Shown: positions 1 through 7,043 of the stretch, piece by piece
Position numbering within the stretch: position 1 is the first letter of the stretch
Layout of the letters: the number at the start of each line of letters is the position of its first letter
Assembly (NCBI GenBank): GCA_033856195.1
Contig: JAWVFL010000012.1
Location: 1-24,987 of the forward strand
Source: VRUE01 sp033856195
GTDB taxonomy: Bacteria > Actinomycetota > Thermoleophilia > Solirubrobacterales > 70-9
Length of the DNA: 24,987 bases
Direction of reading: 5' to 3'
Translations under genes and position numbers: made by a program
The notes under the pieces: model-generated
Database searches by the model: none
Told to the model about the DNA's origin: nothing
Seen by the model: the letters and a program-made list of their open reading frames with translations, nothing else

Positions 1-48
1 GGGCGGCCTTGGCCCCCGAGCGTGGCTGGCGCCGTGGCGCGCCTTAGC

Positions 49-54
49 TAGCAT
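49..54 (+). promoter_or_regulatory. leaderless-type -10 hexamer (TAGCAT)
   Basis: TAGCAT fits the actinobacterial TANNNT -10 pattern and lies 7 nt before the ATG at 62. Transcription would start at or next to the start codon. The purine run AGAGG is only 1 nt from the ATG, too close for a normal Shine-Dalgarno. No -35 is evident. Confidence 0.5.
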
Positions 55-61
55 CAGAGGC

Positions 62-466
62 ATGCCCCTCTTCGGCCAGGAGCACGTCGAGCGCTACCGA
101 GCCACCGACGGTGAGGAGGGCCACGACTGGCAGGGAACCCAGACGTTGCTGTTGACGACGAAGGGCCGCAAGTCGGGTGAGCCGCGCACCACTCCGTTGA
201 TCTACGCCCCATACGGCGACTCCTACACGGTCGTGGCATCGAAAGGCGGCTCCGACGCGCCGCCCGCCTGGTACCTCAACCTCTCCGAGAATCCCGAGGT
301 GGAGGTCCAAGTCAAGGGCGATCGCTTCAAGGCTCGCGCCCGAACCGCCAGCCCCGAGGAGAAGGATCGGCTCTGGAAGAAGATGGTCGCCGAGTGGCCC
401 AGCTACGACGACTACCAGGAAAAGACGGATCGCGAGATCCCGGTCGTGGTGCTGGAACGCAGCTAA
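62..466 (+). CDS. Ddn-like F420/FMN-dependent oxidoreductase (nitroreductase/quinone reductase family)
   Basis: This 134-aa protein resembles the deazaflavin-dependent nitroreductase family (Ddn of Mycobacterium and relatives), small split-barrel proteins that bind F420H2 or flavin and reduce quinones or nitro compounds. Visible family features are the LTTKGRKSGEPRTTPLIY segment, the following YTVVASKGG strand, the PAWYLNLSENP helix, and a closing IPVVVLERS strand. It is slightly shorter than Ddn (about 150 aa) because the N-terminal helix is short. The ATG at 62 is chosen because a TANNNT hexamer precedes it by 7 nt. The gene converges on the binding-protein gene at 491 with only 24 bp between them. 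A second, longer member of the family lies at 1726. Substrate is unknown, and the cofactor is inferred from the family. Confidence 0.85.
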   Translation: MPLFGQEHVERYRATDGEEGHDWQGTQTLLLTTKGRKSGEPRTTPLIYAPYGDSYTVVASKGGSDAPPAWYLNLSENPEVEVQVKGDRFKARARTASPEEKDRLWKKMVAEWPSYDDYQEKTDREIPVVVLERS

Positions 467-490
467 GTTCCGAACGTCCAGCGACGAACC

Positions 491-1657
491 CTAGTAGGGC
501 GCATCGACCGCTTTGGCCCAGGCTTCGTCGACGTGGAGCCGGCCCTTCGCGTCGGTGTCGACGATCACGACGGTTGCGGGTTGGCGGTTGCCGTTGTGGG
601 GGTCGATCGTGACCGAGCCGGTCCATCCCTTCCACGCCCTGACTCCGTCGAGGGCATCGGTGAGCTTCTTGGTCGCAGTGCCGCCGGCCTTCTTGGCGCC
701 ATCGGCGAGGAAGTTCAATGAGTCGTAGGTGTAGGGACTCCAGGTGCCGGGGTCCTCGCTGAATTCGTCGCTGTACTCGCTCACCTTGTCCGCCGCGCCG
801 GAGAAGTCCTCGGGGGCGGGGACGCCAACCACGGGGCAGGCTCGGGCGGCCGCGACGCCGGCCGTTTCCACGAAGCCCGTGTCATATGACGCGTAGTCGG
901 CGATGCATTGCGATTCGACCTTGCCTTCGTGCATCTCCTTGGCGATCAGGCCACCCTCGGGGAAGTAGACGGCGGCGTAGATGACGTCGGGCTTCCCCGC
1001 CGCGAGCTTGTCCACCACGTCGGTGTAGCTCTTCTTGCCGGGCTGCACCTTCTCGAACGCGGTCACCGTGACGCCGCCTTCCTCGAGTGAGCCCTTGAGC
1101 GCCTTCGACACCGAGACCGTGTAGTTCTGGGTCGGGTCATAGGCGATGGCCACGGTCTTGGCGCCAAGCCAGCCGGTCAGCGCCTCTGAGGCGACCGGGG
1201 CGATCTGGTAGGTCATCGGCTGCAGGGTGAAGCCAAGGCCGTTGGTCGAGTTGTCGGAGGTCAGCCTGATCGGCACCAGGCCGGCCTTGATGTAGAGCGG
1301 CAGGGTCTCGATGCCGACGCCGGAGTTGTAGGGGCCGACGACTCCGTCGAGGCCAGCGGCGATGGCGGACTTCGCGGCCTTCACTCCCGTCGCCGGGTCG
1401 GCGGCGTCGTCAATCGGGACGATCTCGACCTGCTTGCCCAAGATCCCGTCCTTGTCGTTGAGCTGCGTCGCCGCCAGCTCGGCGCCCTTCAGCATGCCTT
1501 TGCCGAGGACGGCCTGTTCGCCTGAGAGCGGCGCCTCGAGCCCGACCCGGAACGTGTCCGAGCTGCTGTCGTCGGAGCTCGAGCTGCCGCAGCCTGCCGT
1601 GACGAGGGCGAGACCGGCAAGGACAAATGCCGTGGTGAGCCGGATCTTGTTCTGCAC
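491..1657 (-). CDS. ABC transporter substrate-binding lipoprotein, branched-chain amino acid type (LivJ-like)
   Basis: This is a 388-aa extracytoplasmic solute-binding protein of the type-I periplasmic fold (Peripla_BP_6 family), which usually delivers branched-chain amino acids, amides or related ligands to an ABC importer. A GTG start at 1657 is chosen over the upstream ATG at 1699 because a clear AGGAG (1667-1671, minus strand) lies 9 nt before it. The new N-terminus then gives a compact lipoprotein signal with positive residues, a hydrophobic core and the lipobox LVTAGC (Cys23). A Ser/Asp-rich linker follows, then the VGLEAPLSGEQAVLGKGM opening strand typical of LivJ-like proteins. No permease or ATPase genes are next to it, so it is an orphan binding protein here. 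Ligand is not predictable from sequence alone. Confidence 0.88.
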   Translation of the reverse strand: MQNKIRLTTAFVLAGLALVTAGCGSSSSDDSSSDTFRVGLEAPLSGEQAVLGKGMLKGAELAATQLNDKDGILGKQVEIVPIDDAADPATGVKAAKSAIAAGLDGVVGPYNSGVGIETLPLYIKAGLVPIRLTSDNSTNGLGFTLQPMTYQIAPVASEALTGWLGAKTVAIAYDPTQNYTVSVSKALKGSLEEGGVTVTAFEKVQPGKKSYTDVVDKLAAGKPDVIYAAVYFPEGGLIAKEMHEGKVESQCIADYASYDTGFVETAGVAAARACPVVGVPAPEDFSGAADKVSEYSDEFSEDPGTWSPYTYDSLNFLADGAKKAGGTATKKLTDALDGVRAWKGWTGSVTIDPHNGNRQPATVVIVDTDAKGRLHVDEAWAKAVDAPY

Positions 1658-1725
1658 GCCGGGCAGCTCCTTTCGAGAGCGGATACCGCTTGATTTCAAT
1701 ACCGTCCAGCCAGGAGACTTTCACG

Positions 1726-2232
1726 ATGGCCACCCGGCTCAAGCACGTCGACCCTAATCGCCCGCCCGGCTTGTTCAGCCGCATGTATGCGGCGCTCGCC
1801 AACACCCGTCTGGGACGGTTCATGTCGGTCCACGTAGTTTGGAAGGTCGATCCGTATCTGATGCGGGCGACCGGGGGACGTCTCGGAATGGGCCTGGTCA
1901 TGCCCACCGCCCTGCTCGAAACCCGGGGCGCGAAGAGCGGTGCGGTGCGGCGCAACGTCGTCATCTACTTCCACGACGGCGACCGGGTCACGATCGTCGC
2001 CTCGAAACTCGGCTTCGCAAGCCACCCGGCTTGGTTCCACAACCTTCTGGCCAACTCCGACGTCACGTTCGGCGGTATCCCCATGCAGGCCACGGTGGTT
2101 CGTGACGAGGTCGAGTGCCGCAGGCTCTGGACGCTCGCCGACCGCGTTTTCGCGCCCTACGCGGCGTACCGTCGAAAGGCGTCGAAGGTCAACCGGACGA
2201 TCCCGATCGTCCAGCTCACCGAACGTCAGTAG
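1726..2232 (+). CDS. Ddn-like F420/FMN-dependent oxidoreductase, second copy
   Basis: This 168-aa protein belongs to the same nitroreductase/quinone-reductase family as the gene at 62. It shows the family segment LLETRGAKSGAVRRNVVIYF, the VTIVASKLG strand, a PAWFHNLLANSDV helix and a final TIPIVQLTERQ strand. The N-terminus is longer than in the first copy and contains a helix that in this family can contact membrane or cofactor. The ATG at 1726 is chosen over an in-frame upstream ATG at 1690 because AGGAG (1712-1716) lies 9 nt before it. It is divergent from the lipoprotein gene, with 68 bp between the two starts for both promoters. The two copies differ enough that a recent duplication is unlikely. 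Confidence 0.85.
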   Translation: MATRLKHVDPNRPPGLFSRMYAALANTRLGRFMSVHVVWKVDPYLMRATGGRLGMGLVMPTALLETRGAKSGAVRRNVVIYFHDGDRVTIVASKLGFASHPAWFHNLLANSDVTFGGIPMQATVVRDEVECRRLWTLADRVFAPYAAYRRKASKVNRTIPIVQLTERQ

Positions 2233-2293
2233 GGGCCGACAGGCCGGCGGCGATCTGGTACAAGAAGGGCGGCAGGACGGAGAAAGGGAAGAG

Positions 2294-2674
2294 ATGCAGA
2301 GTTGGGACCTGAAGAACGTCGAAGCGGAGCCGCGCCAGCCGCAGATTCTCGCCTCGGCCGACGACGCGCGGACGATCGTGCTCAATCTCCCCGCGGGGGA
2401 GGAGCTGCAGGAGCACGAGGTGCACGAGCGGGCGCGGCTTGTCGTCGTCAGCGGTGAGGTCGACGTCACGATTCCCGGCGGTGAGACCGTCTCAGCGAGT
2501 CCGGGCCACCTCTTCGAGTTCGCCCCCGGCGAGCGGCACACGGTCACCGCGCGGTCCGATGCTCGCCTGTTGCTGATCCTCACTCCGTGGCCCGGCGACG
2601 GCCATCCCGGCGCGCTGACACTCGAGCAGAAGGGCGAAGCGCGCGAGCGCGCCGCCCGACATCCGCAGGCCTGA
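2294..2674 (+). CDS. small cupin-domain protein
   Basis: This 126-aa protein is a single cupin barrel. Candidate metal ligands of cupin motif 1 are His41 and His44 (QEHEVHERARLVVVSGEV). Motif 2 is PGHLFEFAPGERHTV, with His82. The length and single domain fit the Cupin_2 group, which covers sugar or small-molecule binding proteins, isomerases and dioxygenase-like proteins, so the reaction cannot be named. A purine-rich stretch (AAAGGGAAGAG) directly before the ATG supports this start. The longer open frame upstream belongs to a shadow of the oxidoreductase gene. It follows that gene by 61 bp on the same strand and could be co-transcribed. Confidence 0.8.
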   Translation: MQSWDLKNVEAEPRQPQILASADDARTIVLNLPAGEELQEHEVHERARLVVVSGEVDVTIPGGETVSASPGHLFEFAPGERHTVTARSDARLLLILTPWPGDGHPGALTLEQKGEARERAARHPQA

Positions 2675-2715
2675 CGGCAGTCTCGTCCGGTCCCACTGGG
2701 AGGGTTAGCGCGCTC

Positions 2716-4116
2716 GTGTCGACTCCTTCTTTCCCAGGCTCTGAATTTCGCTGCCGTGCGCGGCGGGCGGTTCTGCCCGCCCTGTGTGCGGCGGTCTGGA
2801 TGTTGGCCTGGGCTGTCTCGCCGGCGCAGGCGACGACGACCATCTTCGAATTCACCGGCGCCGAGCAGACGTTCAGGGTCCCGGGGGGTGTGCACAGCAT
2901 CCACGTCGTCGCGATCGGCGGCAGCGGCGGGGCCAGCGAACTCCTCGTCCCCGGCGGCGCCGCGGCACAGGTGACCGGCGACATCAGCGTCACTCCGGGT
3001 AATACCGTCTATGTCGAGGTTGGGGGGAGAGGCCAGGACGGCGCTTCAGGTGGCGCCGGCGGCTTCAATGGCGGCGCCAGCGGCGGCGCCGGTGGTGGCG
3101 GCGCCTCGGACATCCGCACCTCGCCCCTCGAAGACGGCCTCTCGCCCGACGATCGACTGATCGTCGCCGCGGGCGGCGGCGGTGGTGGGGGCAGCGGCCC
3201 GGCCGGCATGGGGGGCAACGGTGGCGCGGCGGGTGAAAACGGGACGACAGGCGAAGGAGGCAACGAAGGCGGTGGCGCCGGCACCGCAGTTCTGGGTGGG
3301 TTCGGCGGTTCTGGTTGCAACCTTTCCGGCCTCGAAGGACAACTTGGCACCGGCGGAATCGGGGGAAGCAGTGAATCCGGCTCTCCCGGCGGTGGCGGCG
3401 GTGGCGGTTACTACGGCGGCGGCGGTGGTGGCGGAAGCTGCATAGCCGGCAGCGGTGGCGGTGGCGGTGGCTCTTCGCTTGTTCCGGTGGGGGGCATCGC
3501 GGCGCTGGCCTCGTTGGCGGCCGCACCGGAAGTTCAGCTCACCTACACCCTCGTGCCACCCACGATCTCGATCGTCTCGCCCGTCGACGGCGCCACCTAT
3601 ACGAAAGACCAAGTTGTGACCGCCAACTACTCGTGCACTCCGCCCGAAGGCACGACCGTGGAAATTTGCGACGGGCCGGTAGCCAACGGCGCGCCCCTCG
3701 ACACGTCGACGCTCGGGTCGCACACATTCGAAGTCGAGGGCGAAGACAAGGACGGCGCCGCGACCGAAAAAAGCGTCAGCTACACCGTCGTTCCGCCGTC
3801 CACCCCGACTGGTGGCTCTGGCTCGCAGACAAGCCCCCCGCCGGCGCCGCTGCCCGACACGAGCCTCGACGGCCATCCCAAGGAAACGATCAAGACCAAG
3901 AAGAAAAGGGTCAAAGTCAAGTTCAGCTTCTCCTCGAACGTCGCCGGAGCGAGCTTCCAGTGCAAGATCGACAAGGGCCAGCTCGAATCGTGCCTCTCGC
4001 CCAAGAGCTACATGGTGAAACGCGGCAGCCACGTGTTCTCGGTCCAAGCCGTGAGCGCCGGAGGCACTGACCCGATCTCGGCGACCTTCCGCTTCAAGGT
4101 CAAGAAAAAGCGCTGA
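2716..4116 (+). CDS. secreted glycine-rich protein with Ig-like C-terminal modules
   Basis: This 466-aa protein is predicted to be exported. GTG at 2716 is chosen, with GGAGGG about 11 nt upstream. It yields an N-terminus with RCRARR, a hydrophobic core and a signal-peptidase site near SPAQA. The mature protein begins with an all-beta segment (IFEFTGAEQTFRVPGG) and a long Gly-rich low-complexity region. An Ig-like module follows (ISIVSPVDGATYTKDQVVTANYSC), then a Thr/Pro-rich linker. The C-terminus is a PDTSLDG...FSFSSNVAGASFQCKIDKGQLESC...SHVFSVQA module seen repeatedly in surface proteins of Thermoleophilia. A catalytic function is not evident. A role at the cell surface or in the matrix is inference. 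Confidence 0.8.
   Translation: MSTPSFPGSEFRCRARRAVLPALCAAVWMLAWAVSPAQATTTIFEFTGAEQTFRVPGGVHSIHVVAIGGSGGASELLVPGGAAAQVTGDISVTPGNTVYVEVGGRGQDGASGGAGGFNGGASGGAGGGGASDIRTSPLEDGLSPDDRLIVAAGGGGGGGSGPAGMGGNGGAAGENGTTGEGGNEGGGAGTAVLGGFGGSGCNLSGLEGQLGTGGIGGSSESGSPGGGGGGGYYGGGGGGGSCIAGSGGGGGGSSLVPVGGIAALASLAAAPEVQLTYTLVPPTISIVSPVDGATYTKDQVVTANYSCTPPEGTTVEICDGPVANGAPLDTSTLGSHTFEVEGEDKDGAATEKSVSYTVVPPSTPTGGSGSQTSPPPAPLPDTSLDGHPKETIKTKKKRVKVKFSFSSNVAGASFQCKIDKGQLESCLSPKSYMVKRGSHVFSVQAVSAGGTDPISATFRFKVKKKR
3023..3474 (+). repeat. Gly-codon-rich low-complexity tract
   Basis: A run of GGC/GGT/GGA codons encodes the Gly-rich region of the secreted protein, with poly-Gly stretches of six to seven residues. 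It creates very long false open frames on the opposite strand, rich in Ala/Pro/Arg. The tract is prone to slippage and length variation. Confidence 0.8.
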
Positions 4117-4132
4117 GCCAGCGCTCCCCTTG

Positions 4133-5557
4133 ATGAGCGATCTCGGGCCCACTACCCCCGCAGCCGAGCTGGCCGCGGCGCTGAGGGCGCGCGAGCTCTC
4201 CGCGGTCGAGCTGCTCGAGGCCTGCCTGGCAGCGGTTGACGAGCGCAATCCCGAGCTGAACGCGGTGGTGTGGCGGGACGATGAGCGAGCGCGGGCCGCT
4301 GCGCGGGACGCGGACGAGCGGATCGCGGCCGGGGAGGAGGCACCGTTCCTGGGGGTGCCGATCCCGATCAAGGACCTGACGGCGGTCGCCGGCTGGCCCC
4401 TCACCTACGGCTCCAACGGTGCGGCCGACGGACTCAGCGAGGAGAGCGAGCTGGTTGTCGAAGCTCTGCAGCGGGCCGGCTTCGTCCTTTGCGGCCGTAC
4501 CAACACGCCCGAGTTCGGTCCGCTCACCGTGGCCGAGAACTCGCGCTACGGCAACACGGTCAACCCCTGGGACACGAGCCGCGCGTCCGGCGGTTCCTCG
4601 GGTGGCGCCTCGGCGGCTGTGGCTGGCGGCATGTTCCCGATCGCCCATGCAAATGACGGGGGCGGCTCGATCCGAATTCCGGCTGCCTACTGCGGCCTGG
4701 TCGGACTGAAGAGCAGCCGCGGGCGCATCCCGCGGCGGGCTCAGACCTGGATGGGCGCCGTGGTCGAGGGCGCGATCACGCGCACGGTCGGCGATGCCGC
4801 TGCCGCGCTCGACGCGACGGCCGGTCCCGACCCCCTGGCCTGGTTCAACGCACCGGCGCCGCAGCGACCGTTTGCCGAGGAGGTGGGGGCGTCGGTCGAG
4901 ACGCTGCGAATCGGCCTGATGGCAGAGGCGCCGCTCGGCCTGCCGACGGACCCGAGCTGCGCGCAAGCCGCCCGCGATGCTGCCGCACTGTTGGATGAGC
5001 TCGGGCACGAGGTGGCAGAGGTCGAGGTGGGGACGATCTCGGAGGAGCTGACGCCGGACTTCGTGACGATGACGATCGGCGGCATCGCCGACTACGACGG
5101 TGTCGACTGGTCGCAGGTAGAGCCGCACAACCGCCACGCCTACGAGGCCGCGACCGATCGGGTCAGCGCTTACGAGTACGTCGTCGCCGTGCAGAAGCTA
5201 GAGCGGCTCTCTCGCCGCGAAGTCGCCCGCTGGGGCAGGGACTTCGACGTGTTGCTGACGCCGACTTCGGGGATCTTGCCGCCGCCCACCGGGCAGGTCC
5301 TGGCCGCGCAGCATGCTGCACCCGACCAGCCGGTCTTCGAGACGGTCCAATCTGTTTGCTTCAGCGCCTTCGGCAATATCACCGGCCTGCCCGGCATCTC
5401 GCTGCCGCTGCACTGGACCGCGGACGACCTGCCAGTGGGAGTGATGCTCACCGGTCGCCCGTTCGACGAGGCGACGCTTCTGCGCCTCGGCGCCCAGCTC
5501 GAGGAAGCACGGCCGTGGGCGGACCGACGCGCCCCGGCCATCTCCGCACTTCGTTGA
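4133..5557 (+). CDS. amidase-signature family amidase
   Basis: This 474-aa enzyme belongs to the amidase signature family (amide or nitrile-derived amide hydrolysis; GatA is a relative). The Ser-cisSer-Lys triad is visible. Lys80 lies in VPIPIKDLT, the cis-Ser (about Ser155) in the GGSSGGAS loop, and the nucleophile (about Ser179) in DGGGSIRIPA. The C-terminal part ends with the usual FGNITGLPGISLPL and LPVGVMLTGRPFDEATLLRL segments, so the protein is complete. ATG at 4133 is preferred; a TTG one codon upstream (4130) is possible. There is no Shine-Dalgarno, and the gene starts 16 bp after the previous stop. No GatB/GatC genes are nearby, so a stand-alone amidase is more likely than a tRNA amidotransferase subunit. 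Confidence 0.9.
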   Translation: MSDLGPTTPAAELAAALRARELSAVELLEACLAAVDERNPELNAVVWRDDERARAAARDADERIAAGEEAPFLGVPIPIKDLTAVAGWPLTYGSNGAADGLSEESELVVEALQRAGFVLCGRTNTPEFGPLTVAENSRYGNTVNPWDTSRASGGSSGGASAAVAGGMFPIAHANDGGGSIRIPAAYCGLVGLKSSRGRIPRRAQTWMGAVVEGAITRTVGDAAAALDATAGPDPLAWFNAPAPQRPFAEEVGASVETLRIGLMAEAPLGLPTDPSCAQAARDAAALLDELGHEVAEVEVGTISEELTPDFVTMTIGGIADYDGVDWSQVEPHNRHAYEAATDRVSAYEYVVAVQKLERLSRREVARWGRDFDVLLTPTSGILPPPTGQVLAAQHAAPDQPVFETVQSVCFSAFGNITGLPGISLPLHWTADDLPVGVMLTGRPFDEATLLRLGAQLEEARPWADRRAPAISALR

Positions 5558-5594
5558 AGGTTTGCAGGGGTTGGAGCCCCTAAAAGCCTTCAAC
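5553..5594. terminator. bidirectional hairpin between convergent genes
   Basis: An 8-bp outer stem (GTTGAAGG / CCTTCAAC) encloses a second 5-bp stem (AGGGG / CCCCT). The structure covers the stop codons of both the amidase (5555-5557) and the MocR regulator (5590-5592). Four A residues at 5582-5585 lie inside it, but there is no long T tract outside. It probably ends or stabilises both converging transcripts. Confidence 0.55.
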
Positions 5595-6999
5595 CACTCT
5601 GTGCGGTCAACCAGGCCTCGGCCAAGAGCTCGATGCTCCGCTCGATCGCCGGCTCCGGCATAGCGCCGAAGCCAAGGACCAGGCCTGGAGGGCCGATGGG
5701 CCTGAAGCGATGGAGGGCGAGCCCCTCGAGACCGACGCCGCGAGCCGCGGCGGCGCTGACCAGAGTCGCCTCGTCGATTTGCTCGGGAAGCTCGACCAGC
5801 TCGTAAAGACCGGCCGCCCCGTCTCCGGCGCGGGCCATCGGCAGGTGTCGGGCGAGGGCGTGCAGCAGCGCCTCGCGGCGGCGCTGGTAGTGCAGCCGCA
5901 TCCGCCGTAGGTGGCGGTCGAGCTCACCGCGGGCGATGAAGTCGTGCAGGGCGAGCTGGCCGATCGCCTCCGAACCGCGGTCCTCCACCGCCTTGACCGA
6001 GATCAGCGGCCAGCCCAGCCAGGAAGGGGTGAGCATCCAGCCAAGTCGCATCCCCGGCACCAGCCGCTTGCTCGCCGAGCCGATGTAGGCGACCCGCTCG
6101 GGCGCCAGCCCCTGCAGGGAGCCGACCCGGGTGCGGTCGTAGCGAAGCTCGGCGTCGAAATCGTCCTCGACGATCAGTCGCTCTCCCGTCTCGGCCCAAT
6201 CGATCAGCGCCGCTCGTCGCTCACTGCTCAGCACGACGCCGGTCGGGAACTGGTGCGCGGAGGTGACGATCACCGCGGCCGCCTCGCTGCGCTCGAGCAG
6301 GTCGACCCGCAGCCCCTCGGCGTCGACTGGGATCGGCTCCACCGCGAGGCCCGCCTGTTCGACGATCAGCCGGTGGCTGTGCCAGCCGGGATCCTCGAGC
6401 GCGACGCTGGTGACCCCGCGACTGCGCAGCCAACGGGCGATCAGCGAGAGGCCTTGGCTGAAGCCCGTGCAGATCATCACCTGCTCAGGGTCCGCAGCGG
6501 CGCCGCGGACCCTGCCGAGGTACTCAGCGAGCGTCTCGCGCAGGGCGGGAACGCCGCGGGGATCCGGGTAGTCGACGGCATCGATCGGCGCCTGTTGCCA
6601 GGCGGCGCGCAGCGAGCGCAGCCAGCGGTCGCGCGGAAAGCCGGCGAGATCGGGGAGGCAGGGGTCGAGGCGGTAGGCGAATTCGGGCAGCAGCGAGGGG
6701 GAGGGAGGGCGCGGTGCAGCGGCCCGCACGGTGTGGGCGACGCGCACCGGCGCGCCCTGGCTCGCCAGCAGGTAGCCCTCCGCCGCGAGCTGCCCGTAGG
6801 CCTCACTGACCACCCCCCGGGAGATTCCCAGCTCCGCGGCAAGGCTGCGGCTGGAGGGGAGTCTCGACCCTGCGGCGAGTCGGCCGGCGCGAACGTTCTC
6901 GCGGATCGAGTGCTCGATCTGCTCGTGCAGCGGCGCCTCGCCCCGGCGGTCCAGCTCGACCAGGAGGCTGGGGCTAACTGGCCCATCAGATGGTGCCAT
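5590..6999 (-). CDS. MocR-type transcription regulator (GntR HTH fused to aminotransferase-like PLP domain)
   Basis: This 469-aa protein has an N-terminal GntR winged helix (PLHEQIEHSIRENVRAGRL, LPSSRSLAAELGISRGVVSEAY). A linker leads to a fold-type-I aminotransferase domain. The PLP lysine is visible in YIGSASKRLVPGMRLGW (about Lys311), and the PLP-binding Asp region is EDDFDAELRY. MocR/PdxR proteins use PLP or amino-compound ligands to activate or repress a neighbouring, often divergent gene. ATG at 6999 is chosen because TACAGT lies 7 nt upstream; a GTG at 7008 is the alternative. Divergent is a FAD amine-oxidase-like gene 44 bp away, which is the most likely target together with autoregulation. 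The regulator is not tied to vitamin B6 synthesis by any neighbour here. Confidence 0.9.
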   Translation of the reverse strand: MAPSDGPVSPSLLVELDRRGEAPLHEQIEHSIRENVRAGRLAAGSRLPSSRSLAAELGISRGVVSEAYGQLAAEGYLLASQGAPVRVAHTVRAAAPRPPSPSLLPEFAYRLDPCLPDLAGFPRDRWLRSLRAAWQQAPIDAVDYPDPRGVPALRETLAEYLGRVRGAAADPEQVMICTGFSQGLSLIARWLRSRGVTSVALEDPGWHSHRLIVEQAGLAVEPIPVDAEGLRVDLLERSEAAAVIVTSAHQFPTGVVLSSERRAALIDWAETGERLIVEDDFDAELRYDRTRVGSLQGLAPERVAYIGSASKRLVPGMRLGWMLTPSWLGWPLISVKAVEDRGSEAIGQLALHDFIARGELDRHLRRMRLHYQRRREALLHALARHLPMARAGDGAAGLYELVELPEQIDEATLVSAAAARGVGLEGLALHRFRPIGPPGLVLGFGAMPEPAIERSIELLAEAWLTAQSG

Positions 7000-7024
7000 T
7001 ACTGGCACTGTATAGCGGGCCAGT
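6976..7024. promoter_or_regulatory. candidate MocR operator: clustered TGGC/GCCA half-sites
   Basis: Between and across the divergent starts lie AACTGGCCC (6976-6984), TGCCA-TTAC-TGGCA (6994-7007) and GGGCCAGT (7017-7024). The first and last are inverted copies of one another. MocR regulators commonly bind spaced direct or inverted half-sites in such intergenic regions, so this cluster is the likely operator. This assignment is inference from spacing and symmetry. Confidence 0.4.
7007..7012 (-). promoter_or_regulatory. leaderless-type -10 hexamer for the MocR gene (TACAGT)
   Basis: Read on the minus strand, TACAGT lies 7 nt before the ATG at 6999. It overlaps the half-site cluster, so bound regulator would block or reposition RNA polymerase. 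Confidence 0.45.
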
Positions 7025-7031
7025 CTCTACG

Positions 7032-7037
7032 TACCAT
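7032..7037 (+). promoter_or_regulatory. leaderless-type -10 hexamer (TACCAT)
   Basis: TACCAT lies 6 nt before the ATG at 7044. No Shine-Dalgarno is present, which agrees with leaderless translation. It sits just downstream of the half-site cluster at 6976-7024. Confidence 0.45.
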
Positions 7038-7043
7038 CGATAT

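Noticed and set aside
1696..2904. Long minus-strand frame across the second Ddn-like gene and the cupin
   Set aside because: It crosses two well-supported plus-strand genes and has no recognisable protein features.
3046..4404. Long minus-strand frame (about 450 codons) opposite the Gly-rich gene
   Set aside because: It is the Ala/Arg/Pro-rich antisense of Gly codons and overlaps the amidase start. The plus strand has a signal peptide and recognisable modules.
4133..5557. GatA subunit of the tRNA amidotransferase
   Set aside because: No gatB or gatC is adjacent, and the sequence fits a stand-alone amidase-signature enzyme as well or better.
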